From assembly GCF_000196455.1 (NCBI RefSeq), contig NC_014614.1:1968001-2032000 (forward strand): DNA of 64,000 nucleotides. Direction: 5' to 3'. Below the pieces are notes generated by a model, which searched no databases, had not been told where the DNA came from, and saw only the letters and a program-made list of their open reading frames with translations. Each line of letters opens with the position of its first letter. Within the stretch, counting starts at the first letter, position 1. The DNA is from Acetoanaerobium sticklandii (GTDB lineage: Bacteria > Bacillota > Clostridia > Peptostreptococcales > Filifactoraceae). Made by a program: the position numbers and the translations under genes. Shown here piece after piece: positions 9,186-17,969 of the stretch.

Positions 9186-10490
9186 TTATACTGATTTATT
9201 AATATCTTTTTTGAATTTTGCTATAAAAAATCCATCTGTATTGTGAATATGTGGGTAAAGCTCCTTTGGCTCTTCTTCTAAATAAAACTCTTTATTATTT
9301 TCTAAAAATTTATCCACTATTTCTATATTTTCTTTCTTCTCAAGCGTACAGGTGCTGTAAACAAGGCTTCCTGTATCCTTAAGATATTTTGAAGCATTTG
9401 ATAAAATCTGATATTGAATTTCTGGTAGCTGGTTTACATCTTCATAAGACTTATATCTGATTTCTGGTTTTCTTCTTATTATACCAAAGCCTGAGCATGG
9501 TGCATCTACTAAAATTTTATCATATCTATTAGTCATCTCTTCATTAAAAACAGTAGCGTCCATAACTCTAGCATTTATAATGTCAACCCCAAGCTCAACT
9601 GCTCTTTTTTTAAGCATTTGAATTTTATGCTCAGATATATCCATAGAGTCAAGCTGACCTTTATTTTCCATTAGGTCCGCAATATAGAACGACTTTCCTC
9701 CTGGTGCACTGCAGATATCTAAAACAGTATCTCCTGGTAAAGGATTTAAAGCTTTTACAGCAAGCATGGAAGATAAGTCCTGAATAACAAAGCCTCCCTT
9801 TACAAACAATGGATTTGAGCCAATATTTTTCATTCCACTAATTTCATATGCGCTATCTATTATATCATTTTTCTTTGAATATATACCTTGCTGTTCAAGA
9901 TTTTCAAATAGTTCAGCTTCTGTGCTTCTTAGTTTGTTAAGCCTAATAAACAAACTTGGTTTTTCTAGCATGCTACTTAATAATTGCCTAGTAAATTCTT
10001 CTTTGTAGATTTTCAAAAATCTTCTAGCTATATACTCCGAAATTGAAAATTCTATAGATAGAGATTTTGCTTTATCTGAAATCTTGTCTGTATATTCGGC
10101 CTTTCCTTCTTTTACTCTCTTTCTCATTACTGCATTGATAATCCCTGCACTTCTATTATCCACTTTTTTTATAAGCTTTACACTTTCATCTACTGATGCA
10201 AAATCAGAAACACTGTCCATAAATTCAAGCTGATAAAAGCCCATTTCTAAAACTGTTTTAGCTTGTTTGGATAGCTTACTTGCTCTCATATCAAGAAACT
10301 GCTCAATCTGATAATCCAAATAAATTAATCTACTCAAAGCTCCATAAACAAGCTCAGTAACAAATCCCTTTTCTCTGTTATCGATAGTATTTTTATTAAA
10401 GGCTTTGTTTATTGAAATATTAGAATAAGCTTTGTTATACTTCACATCGTATATTATATCATATGCTATTTTTCTGGCATTATTGCTCAT
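9186..10490 (-). CDS. rsmB: 16S rRNA (cytosine-967-C5) methyltransferase RsmB
   Basis: Methylates C967 of 16S rRNA. The 434-residue protein joins an N-terminal NusB-like RNA-binding domain (ARKIAYDIIYDV onward) to a C-terminal methyltransferase with the SAM motif DICSAPGGKS, VDAPCSG (one active-site cysteine) and YSTCTLEKKEN (the catalytic cysteine). The frame is open to an ATG at 10520, but the ATG at 10490 has a strong AAGGAG seven bases upstream while the outer one has none. It follows the metallopeptidase gene after a terminator-like hairpin, so it may have its own promoter or depend on read-through. Confidence 0.95.
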   Translation of the reverse strand: MSNNARKIAYDIIYDVKYNKAYSNISINKAFNKNTIDNREKGFVTELVYGALSRLIYLDYQIEQFLDMRASKLSKQAKTVLEMGFYQLEFMDSVSDFASVDESVKLIKKVDNRSAGIINAVMRKRVKEGKAEYTDKISDKAKSLSIEFSISEYIARRFLKIYKEEFTRQLLSSMLEKPSLFIRLNKLRSTEAELFENLEQQGIYSKKNDIIDSAYEISGMKNIGSNPLFVKGGFVIQDLSSMLAVKALNPLPGDTVLDICSAPGGKSFYIADLMENKGQLDSMDISEHKIQMLKKRAVELGVDIINARVMDATVFNEEMTNRYDKILVDAPCSGFGIIRRKPEIRYKSYEDVNQLPEIQYQILSNASKYLKDTGSLVYSTCTLEKKENIEIVDKFLENNKEFYLEEEPKELYPHIHNTDGFFIAKFKKDINKSV

Positions 10491-10540
10491 AATTGCTCCT
10501 TTATGAATACTGTTACTCATTTTATAATTATATTATCATA

Positions 10541-10572
10541 TTCAAAACAAAGGACCAGCAAAACGCTAGTCC
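10541..10572 (-). terminator. Terminator overlapping the metallopeptidase stop codon
   Basis: An 8-bp stem (GGACTAGC with GCTGGTCC, one G-U pair, 5-base loop) followed by TTTGTTTTG on the minus strand. The TAG stop codon of the upstream metallopeptidase gene lies inside the 5' arm. Confidence 0.7.
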
Positions 10573-11255
10573 CTAGAACGCTCTCTTAATAATAGTAATC
10601 TAACAAGTTGGGCTACTGCTGTAGCTGTAGCTGCCACATAGGTAAGAGCTGCTGCATCTAAAACCTTTTTACTATGAGGAATTTCTTCTCTAGTTAGTAC
10701 TCCTACAGATTCTAATTCATCTAGTGCTCTGCTACTTGCATTAAACTCAACTGGCAAAGTTACAATTTGAAATACTACTGAACCTGTAAACAGTATAATC
10801 CCTATATCAATCAATCCAGTAAATGACAAGAATAAACCTGCTAAAATAAATAGCCAAGAAAGATTAGATGCAAAGTTTACAACAGGCACAATTGCATTTC
10901 TAAAACGAAGTGGGGCATAATCTCTTGCATGCTGAATAGCATGACCTACCTCATGAGCTGCTATAGCAGATGAAGAAATAGAATTTCCTCTGTAAACCAT
11001 ATCAGAAAGTCTTAATACCCTAGTTCTTGGATCATAGTGATCTGATAAGGTTCCTCTTATATGCTCAATTCTTACATCAGTAAGACCGTTTCTATCTAAA
11101 ATGGCTCTAGCCGCTTCTGCTCCAGTGTAGCCTTTTTGACTTGCTATCCTAACATATTTTTCGTATGTTGATTTAACTTTGCTTTGTGCATACATAGCTA
11201 ATATTATAGCTGGAATCAGTACAATCATAGTGCTGTCAAAATAAGGATAATACAT
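10566..11255 (-). CDS. Membrane zinc metallopeptidase, YugP family
   Basis: A 229-residue membrane protein with the zinc-protease motif HEVGHAIQH (101-109), an N-terminal membrane segment (about 9-23) and further hydrophobic segments around 120-165. This is the YugP/DUF2268-like neutral zinc metallopeptidase family; its substrate is unknown, and roles in membrane protein quality control are only guesses. Shine-Dalgarno AGGAGGAG overlaps the stop of the DUF116 gene. Its place between DUF116 and rsmB recurs in Clostridia. The stop codon is inside a terminator stem. Confidence 0.88.
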   Translation of the reverse strand: MYYPYFDSTMIVLIPAIILAMYAQSKVKSTYEKYVRIASQKGYTGAEAARAILDRNGLTDVRIEHIRGTLSDHYDPRTRVLRLSDMVYRGNSISSSAIAAHEVGHAIQHARDYAPLRFRNAIVPVVNFASNLSWLFILAGLFLSFTGLIDIGIILFTGSVVFQIVTLPVEFNASSRALDELESVGVLTREEIPHSKKVLDAAALTYVAATATAVAQLVRLLLLRERSRD

Positions 11256-11256
11256 C

Positions 11257-11778
11257 CTAATCTCCTCCTAAATAAAACAATATTGCTTCTTCAAGTTTTT
11301 TTATATCTACCTTAGTATCTATACAAGGGCCGTTTGGTCTATCATTCAAAATGCCTATTACATCCATTTCTCCGACGTCGACTATTCCACTAGTCAAATC
11401 TCTTTCACAGGCTACAGCTATTATTCCCTTTGGTCTTATATCCACTATTGCTCGCCTTGCAAGGGTTCCACCTGTAGCTACTACAACACTTACCCCGTAT
11501 TTTTCACAAACAGCTACAATCTCAGCTATATCACATTTTTTACATCTTTTGCAGTTGTATATATTTGTTGTGATTCTTATGTCACAGCTTTGAAGCTGAA
11601 GGCAATGAGGTAATAGTACTAGAATTTCATTTGGCTTTAAATGAAATTGCTTACTTCTTGTTTTTTTATTGCTCATATCTATCATTTTTTTTCTTAGGTG
11701 ATTTTTATCTATACCAAGCAAGTCAACAGTTCCTTCTAAAAGAGGATAAGCTTTTTTCAAAAACTTACTCATAGCCAA
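11257..11778 (-). CDS. DUF116 family cysteine-rich protein
   Basis: I recognise the family (DUF116) but no function is established. The 173-residue protein has a basic N-terminus and a cluster of cysteines: Cys59, Cys65, Cys76, Cys79, Cys82 and Cys91 (NCKRCKKCD at 75-83), then Cys124 and Cys152. The spacing suggests a metal or iron-sulfur site. A glycine-rich segment VVVATGGTLARRAI follows the cysteines. It overlaps the end of fmt by 14 bases and is directly followed by the YugP-like peptidase gene, so it is co-translated with the initiator-tRNA formylation and deformylation genes. Start could be the first or the third codon (MAMSKF). Confidence 0.85.
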   Translation of the reverse strand: MAMSKFLKKAYPLLEGTVDLLGIDKNHLRKKMIDMSNKKTRSKQFHLKPNEILVLLPHCLQLQSCDIRITTNIYNCKRCKKCDIAEIVAVCEKYGVSVVVATGGTLARRAIVDIRPKGIIAVACERDLTSGIVDVGEMDVIGILNDRPNGPCIDTKVDIKKLEEAILFYLGGD

Positions 11779-12706
11779 GTACCTTTCCTATTTCTAATAC
11801 ATTCCCTTTTAGAAATTCACCTACTGGCATTCTTTTTTTGCCGCTAATTTGTATTTCTTTTATCCTTACAATATAATCAGCAGATGCTATATCAATGCCT
11901 TCGCTTGACACAGCTATTATAGTTCCCGGTTTTTCTTTAGATTGCTTATCTAAAACAACTGGAGCAAAGAGTTTAAACACTGCACTATCATAAAGAGTGT
12001 AGGCTGATGGCCAAGGATCAGTTCCTCTAACTAAATTAGATATGGATTCTGCTGACCTATTCCAATTTATTTTCCCTAGCTCTTTTGTCATTATAGGTGC
12101 ATAGTTTGAAATAGAATCATCCTGTTTTTCAGGAACCAGTTCTGTATTTATTATAGCTTTTAAAGTATCTGCTAAAGTTTTCTTTCCAGCAATTGCAAGC
12201 TTATCATGAAGTGTAGAGGCTGTATCCTCAGGTGTAATTTCAACCTCATTTTTTAAAAGCATATCTCCCGTATCTAGGCCTTCTTCCATATACATTGTAG
12301 TAACACCTGTTTTTTTCTCTCCATTAATTATAGCAAAATTAATCGGAGCTGCCCCTCTATACTTAGGAAGAAGAGAAGCATGTACATTTATACACCCATA
12401 TTTAGGAAGCTCTAAAATTTCTTTGGGAAGAATCTGACCAAAAGCAACAACAATTATGAGGTCAGGTTTTACTTGCTTTATCTTTTCAATAGCTTCACTG
12501 TCTTTAATTCGCTCTGGCTGAAACACTTCTATATCATGCTCTAGAGCAACTAATTTTACTGGTGGAGATGAAAGCTTTTTACCTCTACCTTTTGGTCTAT
12601 CTGGCTGAGTAACTACTAAAGCTATTTCAAAATCGCTTTCATATAGTGCTTCAAAGGATGGAATAGCAAATTCAGGTGTTCCCATAAATATAGCTTTCAT
12701 CTGCAT
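11765..12706 (-). CDS. fmt: Methionyl-tRNA formyltransferase
   Basis: Transfers a formyl group from 10-formyl-tetrahydrofolate to initiator Met-tRNA. The 313-residue protein has the N-terminal formyltransferase fold with MGTPEFA, the catalytic segment NVHASLLPKYRGAAP (107-121), EEGLDTGDML with the active Asp near 145, and a C-terminal OB-like tRNA-binding domain. Start is either the first ATG or the third codon (MKAIFMGT, closer to the family norm). It begins one base after the def stop, as in most bacteria where def and fmt act on the same initiator cycle. Confidence 0.97.
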   Translation of the reverse strand: MQMKAIFMGTPEFAIPSFEALYESDFEIALVVTQPDRPKGRGKKLSSPPVKLVALEHDIEVFQPERIKDSEAIEKIKQVKPDLIIVVAFGQILPKEILELPKYGCINVHASLLPKYRGAAPINFAIINGEKKTGVTTMYMEEGLDTGDMLLKNEVEITPEDTASTLHDKLAIAGKKTLADTLKAIINTELVPEKQDDSISNYAPIMTKELGKINWNRSAESISNLVRGTDPWPSAYTLYDSAVFKLFAPVVLDKQSKEKPGTIIAVSSEGIDIASADYIVRIKEIQISGKKRMPVGEFLKGNVLEIGKVLGYE

Positions 12707-13165
12707 CTACTCACTTTCGTTTAAACTTCCTTCTACCTTGTCCTTAAACAAAATTCCGTCTAGGTGATCAATTTCATGACAAATAGCTCTTGCGAAAAGC
12801 TCCTCAGCTTCAACCACAAATTCATTCATATCAGTATCATAAGCTTTGGCTTTTACATAATACGGACGAGTAACACAGCCAAATTTTCCTGGTAGGCTAA
12901 GACAACCTTCATCATCAGTTTGTTCTCCGCTAGACTCTAGAATTTCTGGATTTATCATCACTATAGGACCATCTCCTACATCTATAACCACTACTCTTTT
13001 AAGCACTCCAACCTGTGGAGCTGCAAGTCCTACACCATCAGCTTCATACATAGTATCTATCATGTCTTCCACTAACTCTAAAATCTTATCATTGATTTTG
13101 TCAACAGCGCGAGATTTTTTTCTTAGTACCTCGTCTCCATCAGTTCTAATAATTCTAATTGCCAT
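12707..13165 (-). CDS. def: Peptide deformylase
   Basis: Removes the formyl group from nascent proteins using a metal ion. The 152-residue protein has all three motifs: GVGLAAPQVG (44-53), EGCLSLPG (86-93, metal-binding Cys88) and HEIDHLDG (130-137, two metal-binding His and catalytic Glu). The length and the EGCLSLPG form match the short type 1 enzymes. Shine-Dalgarno GGAGG precedes the ATG. A 128-base spacer separates it from priA, so a promoter may lie there, but I see no convincing -35/-10 pair. Confidence 0.97.
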   Translation of the reverse strand: MAIRIIRTDGDEVLRKKSRAVDKINDKILELVEDMIDTMYEADGVGLAAPQVGVLKRVVVIDVGDGPIVMINPEILESSGEQTDDEGCLSLPGKFGCVTRPYYVKAKAYDTDMNEFVVEAEELFARAICHEIDHLDGILFKDKVEGSLNESE

Positions 13166-13266
13166 TTCTTACCTCCATAATTTTTAAATAGTTTATCCAA
13201 CTTGCTATAAATATAACAAAATATTATAGTTTTATAAGCAATTCCTCGATTACAAAGTATTCTTAA

Positions 13267-13318
13267 CTATAGTTTATACCCTATCTATAGAATTTATACC
13301 ATATTGATAGGATTTATA
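13267..13318 (-). repeat. Imperfect 20-bp tandem repeat over the priA stop
   Basis: About 2.6 copies of a 20-base unit. On the minus strand unit 1 begins TATAAATCCTATC, unit 2 TATAAATTCTATA, and a partial third unit TATAAACTATAG; the first two match at 16 of 20 positions. The last residues and the stop codon of PriA fall in unit 1. The role is unknown and it may be neutral slippage. Confidence 0.6.
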
Positions 13319-15540
13319 TCAACTGAAGCATTTACATTGTCTAGAAGAACTACACTTCTTTTTTCTGTAAGTATATAGTTTATTATACTCTTAATTAAAT
13401 GAATTTCAACTTCACTATCTTTTATTAAAATCTGCCATCTGTATTTATTTTCTATTTTATTTACAAGACAAGGAAAAGGTCCCATAATATTGACATTATG
13501 AACAGACTTTTTCTTTAAATAAAAAATAATTGCATCCTTAATTTGCATACTGCTATTAGCTGCATTTTGCTCATTTACACTGCTTACAAGTACTCTGATT
13601 ATATTACTGTATGGAAGATAACTGAAGTTTTCTCTTAATTTTATTTCTTCATTATAAAACCCTTCAAAATCATGATTTAAAATGTATTTAAGAACATAAT
13701 TATCAGGAGAAAATGTCTGAATTAAAACCTTTCCATCTATATCCCCTCTGCCTGCTCTCCCGCCGACCTGCTCAATAAGGCTAAACATTCTCTCATAGCT
13801 TCTAAAATCTGGAGCATTTAAACCTTGGTCAGCATTTATAACCCCTACTAAGCTCACCATTGGAAAATCCAAGCCTTTACCTATCATTTGGGTTCCAATA
13901 AGTATCGCTCCTTTAGTATGCTTAAAAGCTGAAAGTATTTCGCTATGACTGTTTTTTCTGCTTACAGTGTCTTTGTCCATTCTAAACACCTTAGCCTCTG
14001 GAAAAAGCTCCCTTACCTCAGCTTCAATTCTTTCAGTTCCTATTCCAATATCTTTCATTGTACCTTCATTGCAGCTTTCACATGATTTATGAAATGGAAT
14101 TTCAAAACTACAATAATGACATCTCAAGGTTTGGTTTTTCTTATGATAAGTAAGAGAAATATCGCAGTTTTTGCATTTTGGTACATGTCCACAGCTATCA
14201 CAGCTTAAAAAATTCGCATATCCTCTTCTGTTTAAAAACAGAATTACCTGCTCCTTTTTTTTCATAGCCAAACTTATTTTAGTTTGCAGGCTAAAGCTCA
14301 AAAAAGACAAATTTCCTAGTTTCGCATCTTCTTTCATATCTATTATCTCAATCGAAGGAAGAGGCTTGTTATTTGCTCTTTTATTCAGCTCAACTAGCTT
14401 ATATTCCTCATTTTTTGCTTTGTAATATTGCTCTATTTTTGGGGTTGCTGAGCCCAAGATTACTGACACAGCTTGAAGTTCATTTAATTTACATGCTACT
14501 TCTACGCTATCATATTTTGGGTTAAGCTCAGACCTATATGCATCCTCATGGCACTCATCTATGACTATCAGTCCTAGATTTCTAACTGGAGCAAATAAAG
14601 CAGAGCGAGCTCCTATAACTACTGGAGCGTCTATATTTTCTATCTTTGACCATTCGTCATATCTTTGCCCTACACTAAGGTGACTGTGAAGGACAGCTAC
14701 CTTTGCTTTGAATCTTGCTGTAAATCTAGCAATGGTTTGAGGAGTAAGTGAAATTTCAGGGACTAATACTATAGAGCCTTTACCTTCTTCTATCATTTTG
14801 TCTATGAGCTCCATATATATTTCTGTCTTTCCAGATCCAGTTATTCCTTTTAATAAAACAGGTCTGTTTTTAGTGCTCAGCTCATCACTTATTTCTTCAA
14901 ATGTATTATTTTGCTCTTCATTCAAAGCATGCTTTATATAGGTTGTATTATTTATATTGTCATTGCTTGAGTCTCTAAAAATTCTACTGCTTTTAATCTC
15001 AATTATTTCTTTTTCTTTAAGATTATTTATATATGCAGAAATATTTTTACCCTTAAATTCTTCATTTAATCTATCCCTTGATAACTCAACATTATCCAGT
15101 ATCAATTTATATAAGTATTTTTTTACATGAGCATTTGTTTTTAAGTCTAAATACTCAAGCTCCAAAGCAAGCTTGTCCTTTAGGACAACAAAATCCTCAA
15201 ACTTAGCACTTCCTTTTCTAATTTGAGACGGATAAAGTAAGCTTAGTGCATCTAAATAACTACACATATAATAATCTCTAATCCAAAATGCAAGAGCAAT
15301 CTTGTCATAGTCTAGATTTGTTTTTTCTCCTAGAGAAACTATCTCTTTTAGCTTATCCTCATCGCAAGGCAATTTTTCTTGAATTTCGACAATTATAGCC
15401 TCCAATTGCTTATTCCCTCTTCCAAACGGAACATATACTATTTGACCTAAGCAAACATCGAGATAAGTTTTATATGTAAATTTTTTATCTATATATCTAG
15501 ATTTTTGAATTAATATTACCTTACAATATTTTTCAACCAT
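13294..15540 (-). CDS. priA: Primosomal protein N' (replication restart helicase PriA)
   Basis: Reloads the replisome at repaired forks. The 748-residue protein has the N-terminal DNA-binding region, Walker A GITGSGKTE (232-240), DECH box (328-331), GSATP, and the eight zinc-binding cysteines at 447, 450, 456, 459, 474, 477, 487 and 490. A C-terminal helicase core shows GTQMIGKGLDFP and QVGGRAGR. Length fits the family. Shine-Dalgarno AGGTGG precedes the ATG. It lies between coaBC and def as in B. subtilis; the terminator after coaBC suggests its own promoter or read-through. Confidence 0.97.
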   Translation of the reverse strand: MVEKYCKVILIQKSRYIDKKFTYKTYLDVCLGQIVYVPFGRGNKQLEAIIVEIQEKLPCDEDKLKEIVSLGEKTNLDYDKIALAFWIRDYYMCSYLDALSLLYPSQIRKGSAKFEDFVVLKDKLALELEYLDLKTNAHVKKYLYKLILDNVELSRDRLNEEFKGKNISAYINNLKEKEIIEIKSSRIFRDSSNDNINNTTYIKHALNEEQNNTFEEISDELSTKNRPVLLKGITGSGKTEIYMELIDKMIEEGKGSIVLVPEISLTPQTIARFTARFKAKVAVLHSHLSVGQRYDEWSKIENIDAPVVIGARSALFAPVRNLGLIVIDECHEDAYRSELNPKYDSVEVACKLNELQAVSVILGSATPKIEQYYKAKNEEYKLVELNKRANNKPLPSIEIIDMKEDAKLGNLSFLSFSLQTKISLAMKKKEQVILFLNRRGYANFLSCDSCGHVPKCKNCDISLTYHKKNQTLRCHYCSFEIPFHKSCESCNEGTMKDIGIGTERIEAEVRELFPEAKVFRMDKDTVSRKNSHSEILSAFKHTKGAILIGTQMIGKGLDFPMVSLVGVINADQGLNAPDFRSYERMFSLIEQVGGRAGRGDIDGKVLIQTFSPDNYVLKYILNHDFEGFYNEEIKLRENFSYLPYSNIIRVLVSSVNEQNAANSSMQIKDAIIFYLKKKSVHNVNIMGPFPCLVNKIENKYRWQILIKDSEVEIHLIKSIINYILTEKRSVVLLDNVNASVDINPINMV

Positions 15541-15587
15541 ACATAGCCACCTGACTTAGACTTGATTTATTACTTCGTTATATTCAA

Positions 15588-15620
15588 AGTAAAACAAAAA
15601 TAAGCACATTGTGCTTATTT
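15588..15620 (-). terminator. Terminator containing the coaBC stop codon
   Basis: A near-perfect palindrome, arms AAATAAGCACA and TGTGCTTATTT with one base between, followed on the minus strand by TTTTTGTTTT. The TAA stop of coaBC lies in the 5' arm. Confidence 0.75.
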
Positions 15621-16811
15621 ATTGTGCATTATATATATGATTTTATCATAAATTTCTTTTGATAACTGATTTTTTGTCATAATCGGTAGCTCTTGAATAT
15701 TTCCATCTGCAAACAGCAGCTTTACAATATTGGTATCTCCTGCAAAACCAGCTCCCTCTTGTTTTAAATCATTTGCAACTATAAAATCTAGATTTTTCTT
15801 CGCTAATTTTTTTTGCGCATTAGCGATTAGATCATCTGTTTCAGCAGCAAAGCCCACTAAAACTTGTTTTGTTTTTAGTTTCCCAAGCTCAAATAAAATA
15901 TCCTTATTTCTGTCTAGCTCCAATACTAAATCTGAATCAGATTTTTTAATTTTTGAATCTGAAATATTTTTAGGCTTATAATCGGCAACCGCAGCAGACT
16001 TAATAACAATATCCATTTCATCAAAGCTAGAAGTCACTGCCTCATACATCTGCTGAGCACTTTTAACTTTAATAACCTCAGAAATTCCAAAAGGTATCTC
16101 AAGATTTGTAGGACCAGTAACAAGAGTTACCTTTGCGCCCATAAGCGCTGCTTGATATGCAAGAGCATAACCCATCTTACCAGTCGATTTGTTGGTTATA
16201 TATCTTACTGGATCTATAGCTTCTTGAGTCGGGCCAGCTGTTACTAGAACATTTTTCCCTTTTAACTCATCAGTCTTGTTAAGTAAAAATTTTATATTTT
16301 CAACTATTAAATCAGGTTCAGCTAGCTTTCCTGGTCCTAAATCTCCACAGGCTAGTCTTCCGTATCCTGGTTCAATAAAAATATATCCCAAATCCTTAAG
16401 CTTTTGAATATTTGCCTGAGTGACAGGATTTTCATACATATTCGTATTCATAGCGGGTGCTATTACTACAGGAGCTTTAGTAGCCATGACTGTAGTTGAA
16501 AGCATGTCGTCAGCAATTCCATTTGCTATTTTTCCAATTACATTTGCAGTAGCTGGCGCAATTAAAAAAATATCAGCTTTTTTTGCCAAAGATATGTGTT
16601 CAATATCCCAATTTGTAACTGGTTCAAACATCTCAACTGCAACTGGATTTTGGCTTATGCTCTGAAATGTAAGTGCTGATACAAATTCAGTAGCATGTTT
16701 TGTCATAATCACATTAACCTGTACATTTTCTTTTCTGAGTCTAGATACAACATCACAAGCCTTGTATGCAGCAATTCCTCCACTTACTCCTAAAACTACT
16801 GTTTTAGACAT
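15615..16811 (-). CDS. coaBC: Bifunctional phosphopantothenoylcysteine decarboxylase / synthetase
   Basis: Carries out two steps of coenzyme A synthesis. The N-terminal flavoprotein domain (CoaC) has GVSGGIAAYKA, PAMNTNMYENP and the active cysteine in RLACGDLGPGK (about 155-160). The C-terminal CoaB domain has TAGPTQEAIDPVR, NKSTGKMGYALA and GFAAETDD. 398 residues is typical of the fused enzyme. Shine-Dalgarno GAGGTG precedes the ATG, one base after the rpoZ stop. Its own stop codon is embedded in a terminator. Confidence 0.97.
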   Translation of the reverse strand: MSKTVVLGVSGGIAAYKACDVVSRLRKENVQVNVIMTKHATEFVSALTFQSISQNPVAVEMFEPVTNWDIEHISLAKKADIFLIAPATANVIGKIANGIADDMLSTTVMATKAPVVIAPAMNTNMYENPVTQANIQKLKDLGYIFIEPGYGRLACGDLGPGKLAEPDLIVENIKFLLNKTDELKGKNVLVTAGPTQEAIDPVRYITNKSTGKMGYALAYQAALMGAKVTLVTGPTNLEIPFGISEVIKVKSAQQMYEAVTSSFDEMDIVIKSAAVADYKPKNISDSKIKKSDSDLVLELDRNKDILFELGKLKTKQVLVGFAAETDDLIANAQKKLAKKNLDFIVANDLKQEGAGFAGDTNIVKLLFADGNIQELPIMTKNQLSKEIYDKIIYIMHNK

Positions 16812-17066
16812 TTATTTCACCTCATTATTATCCTTAGAAGCTTCCTCCATCTCGTTTAACATAAAATCTTCAAAATATGTAGTCTTGTAAGTTACTTTTT
16901 CTTCGAAAACTTCAAATGTAGCTACTGATACAGGCTTTTCCTCTACAGTCTCTACCATTTTGTCGCTTCCTTCAACTAGCTGTCTTGCACGCTTTGATAC
17001 CTCGTTTACAAGGCAATATCTGCTATCAGCCTTATTTAATAAATCATTAATAGATGGATAAAGCAT
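16812..17066 (-). CDS. rpoZ: RNA polymerase omega subunit
   Basis: An assembly and stability subunit of RNA polymerase. The 84-residue protein starts MLYPSINDLLNKADSRY, the standard Firmicutes omega opening, and continues SKRARQL. The open frame extends 10 codons upstream into gmk (to 17096), but the ATG at 17066 has GAGGAGG about nine bases before it and matches the family start, so I use it; the gene then begins one base after the gmk stop. C-terminal tail is acidic. Position after gmk is conserved. Confidence 0.95.
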   Translation of the reverse strand: MLYPSINDLLNKADSRYCLVNEVSKRARQLVEGSDKMVETVEEKPVSVATFEVFEEKVTYKTTYFEDFMLNEMEEASKDNNEVK

Positions 17067-17067
17067 A

Positions 17068-17682
17068 TTATAATTCCTCCTCATAAATTTTGACAATTTC
17101 CTGGCTGTATCGGTTCACTTTGTTTTTTTCTGCGCTTATTATAGCTTCAAGATCATCTACTGCTCTAGTCAAATTGTCGTTAAAAATAAAGTAGTCGTAT
17201 TTTTCTATTGTTTTTATTTCTTGCATTGCTCTTGCCATTCTGTTTTCTATTTGTTCAATAGTTTCTGTCCCTCTAGTTACAATTCTATTTTTTAGCTCCT
17301 TAAGTGATGGAGGCAGAACAAAAACCAAAATAGCATCTGGATACTTTTCTTTCACTTTCATGGCCCCTACTATTTCTATTTCAAGAAGCACATCTTTTCC
17401 TTTTTCTATGCATTCAAGCACCCATTTTTTAGGTGTTCCGTAATAGTTTCCAAATACATGAACATATTCCAAAAGGGAATCTGTTCCTATCAAATCCTCA
17501 AAATCCTGCTTTGTTATAAAATTATAATTTACTCCATCTATTTCATTTTCTCTTGGATTTCTAGTTGTAGATGAAATCGAAAGGAGCATTTGTTTATTTA
17601 GCTCCATGAAGTTTTTGCATATAGTACCTTTTCCAGCTCCCGATGGGCCAGAAACTACTACTAATAAACCTTTTTTCTTCAT
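17068..17682 (-). CDS. gmk: Guanylate kinase
   Basis: Phosphorylates GMP to GDP. The 204-residue protein has the P-loop SGPSGAGKGT (11-20), the GMP-binding region with TTRNPRENEIDGVNY, and LLEIEIVGAMKVKEKY where many homologues have LEIDVQGA; this is a conservative difference. Shine-Dalgarno AGGAG precedes the ATG. It sits between remA and rpoZ, the same as in B. subtilis. Confidence 0.97.
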   Translation of the reverse strand: MKKKGLLVVVSGPSGAGKGTICKNFMELNKQMLLSISSTTRNPRENEIDGVNYNFITKQDFEDLIGTDSLLEYVHVFGNYYGTPKKWVLECIEKGKDVLLEIEIVGAMKVKEKYPDAILVFVLPPSLKELKNRIVTRGTETIEQIENRMARAMQEIKTIEKYDYFIFNDNLTRAVDDLEAIISAEKNKVNRYSQEIVKIYEEEL

Positions 17683-17697
17683 ATTAATCTCCTATTT

Positions 17698-17955
17698 TTA
17701 CTCTTCGTGATGACCCTCATCTTTTATATTACAGCGATGTGCCATAGTTTCTGGCTGAACTGGACATAAAATTATATGATCACTATCTGTAATAATAACT
17801 GCTCTCGTTCTTCTTCCATAAGTAGCATCAATGACTCTGCCCTTATCTTTAGCATCTTGAATAACCCTTTTAATAGGTGCAGATTCTGGACTTACTATAG
17901 CTACTACTTTAGCAGCAGAAACAACATTACCAAAACCGATATTAATCAACTTCAT
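17698..17955 (-). CDS. remA: Extracellular matrix regulator RemA (DUF370)
   Basis: An 85-residue protein starting MKLINIGFGNVVSAAKV and containing ATYGRRTRAVIITDSDH, the RemA signature. In B. subtilis RemA is a DNA-binding activator of matrix and osmoprotection operons. Whether it has matrix targets in this organism is unknown; its conservation beside yicC and gmk in Clostridia suggests a wider role. The Shine-Dalgarno GTAGGAG is about 10-11 bases upstream of the ATG. The C-terminus (QPETMAHRCNIKDEGHHEE) is longer than usual and rich in His and acidic residues. Confidence 0.93.
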   Translation of the reverse strand: MKLINIGFGNVVSAAKVVAIVSPESAPIKRVIQDAKDKGRVIDATYGRRTRAVIITDSDHIILCPVQPETMAHRCNIKDEGHHEE

Positions 17956-17969
17956 ATGATTGGCAACTC

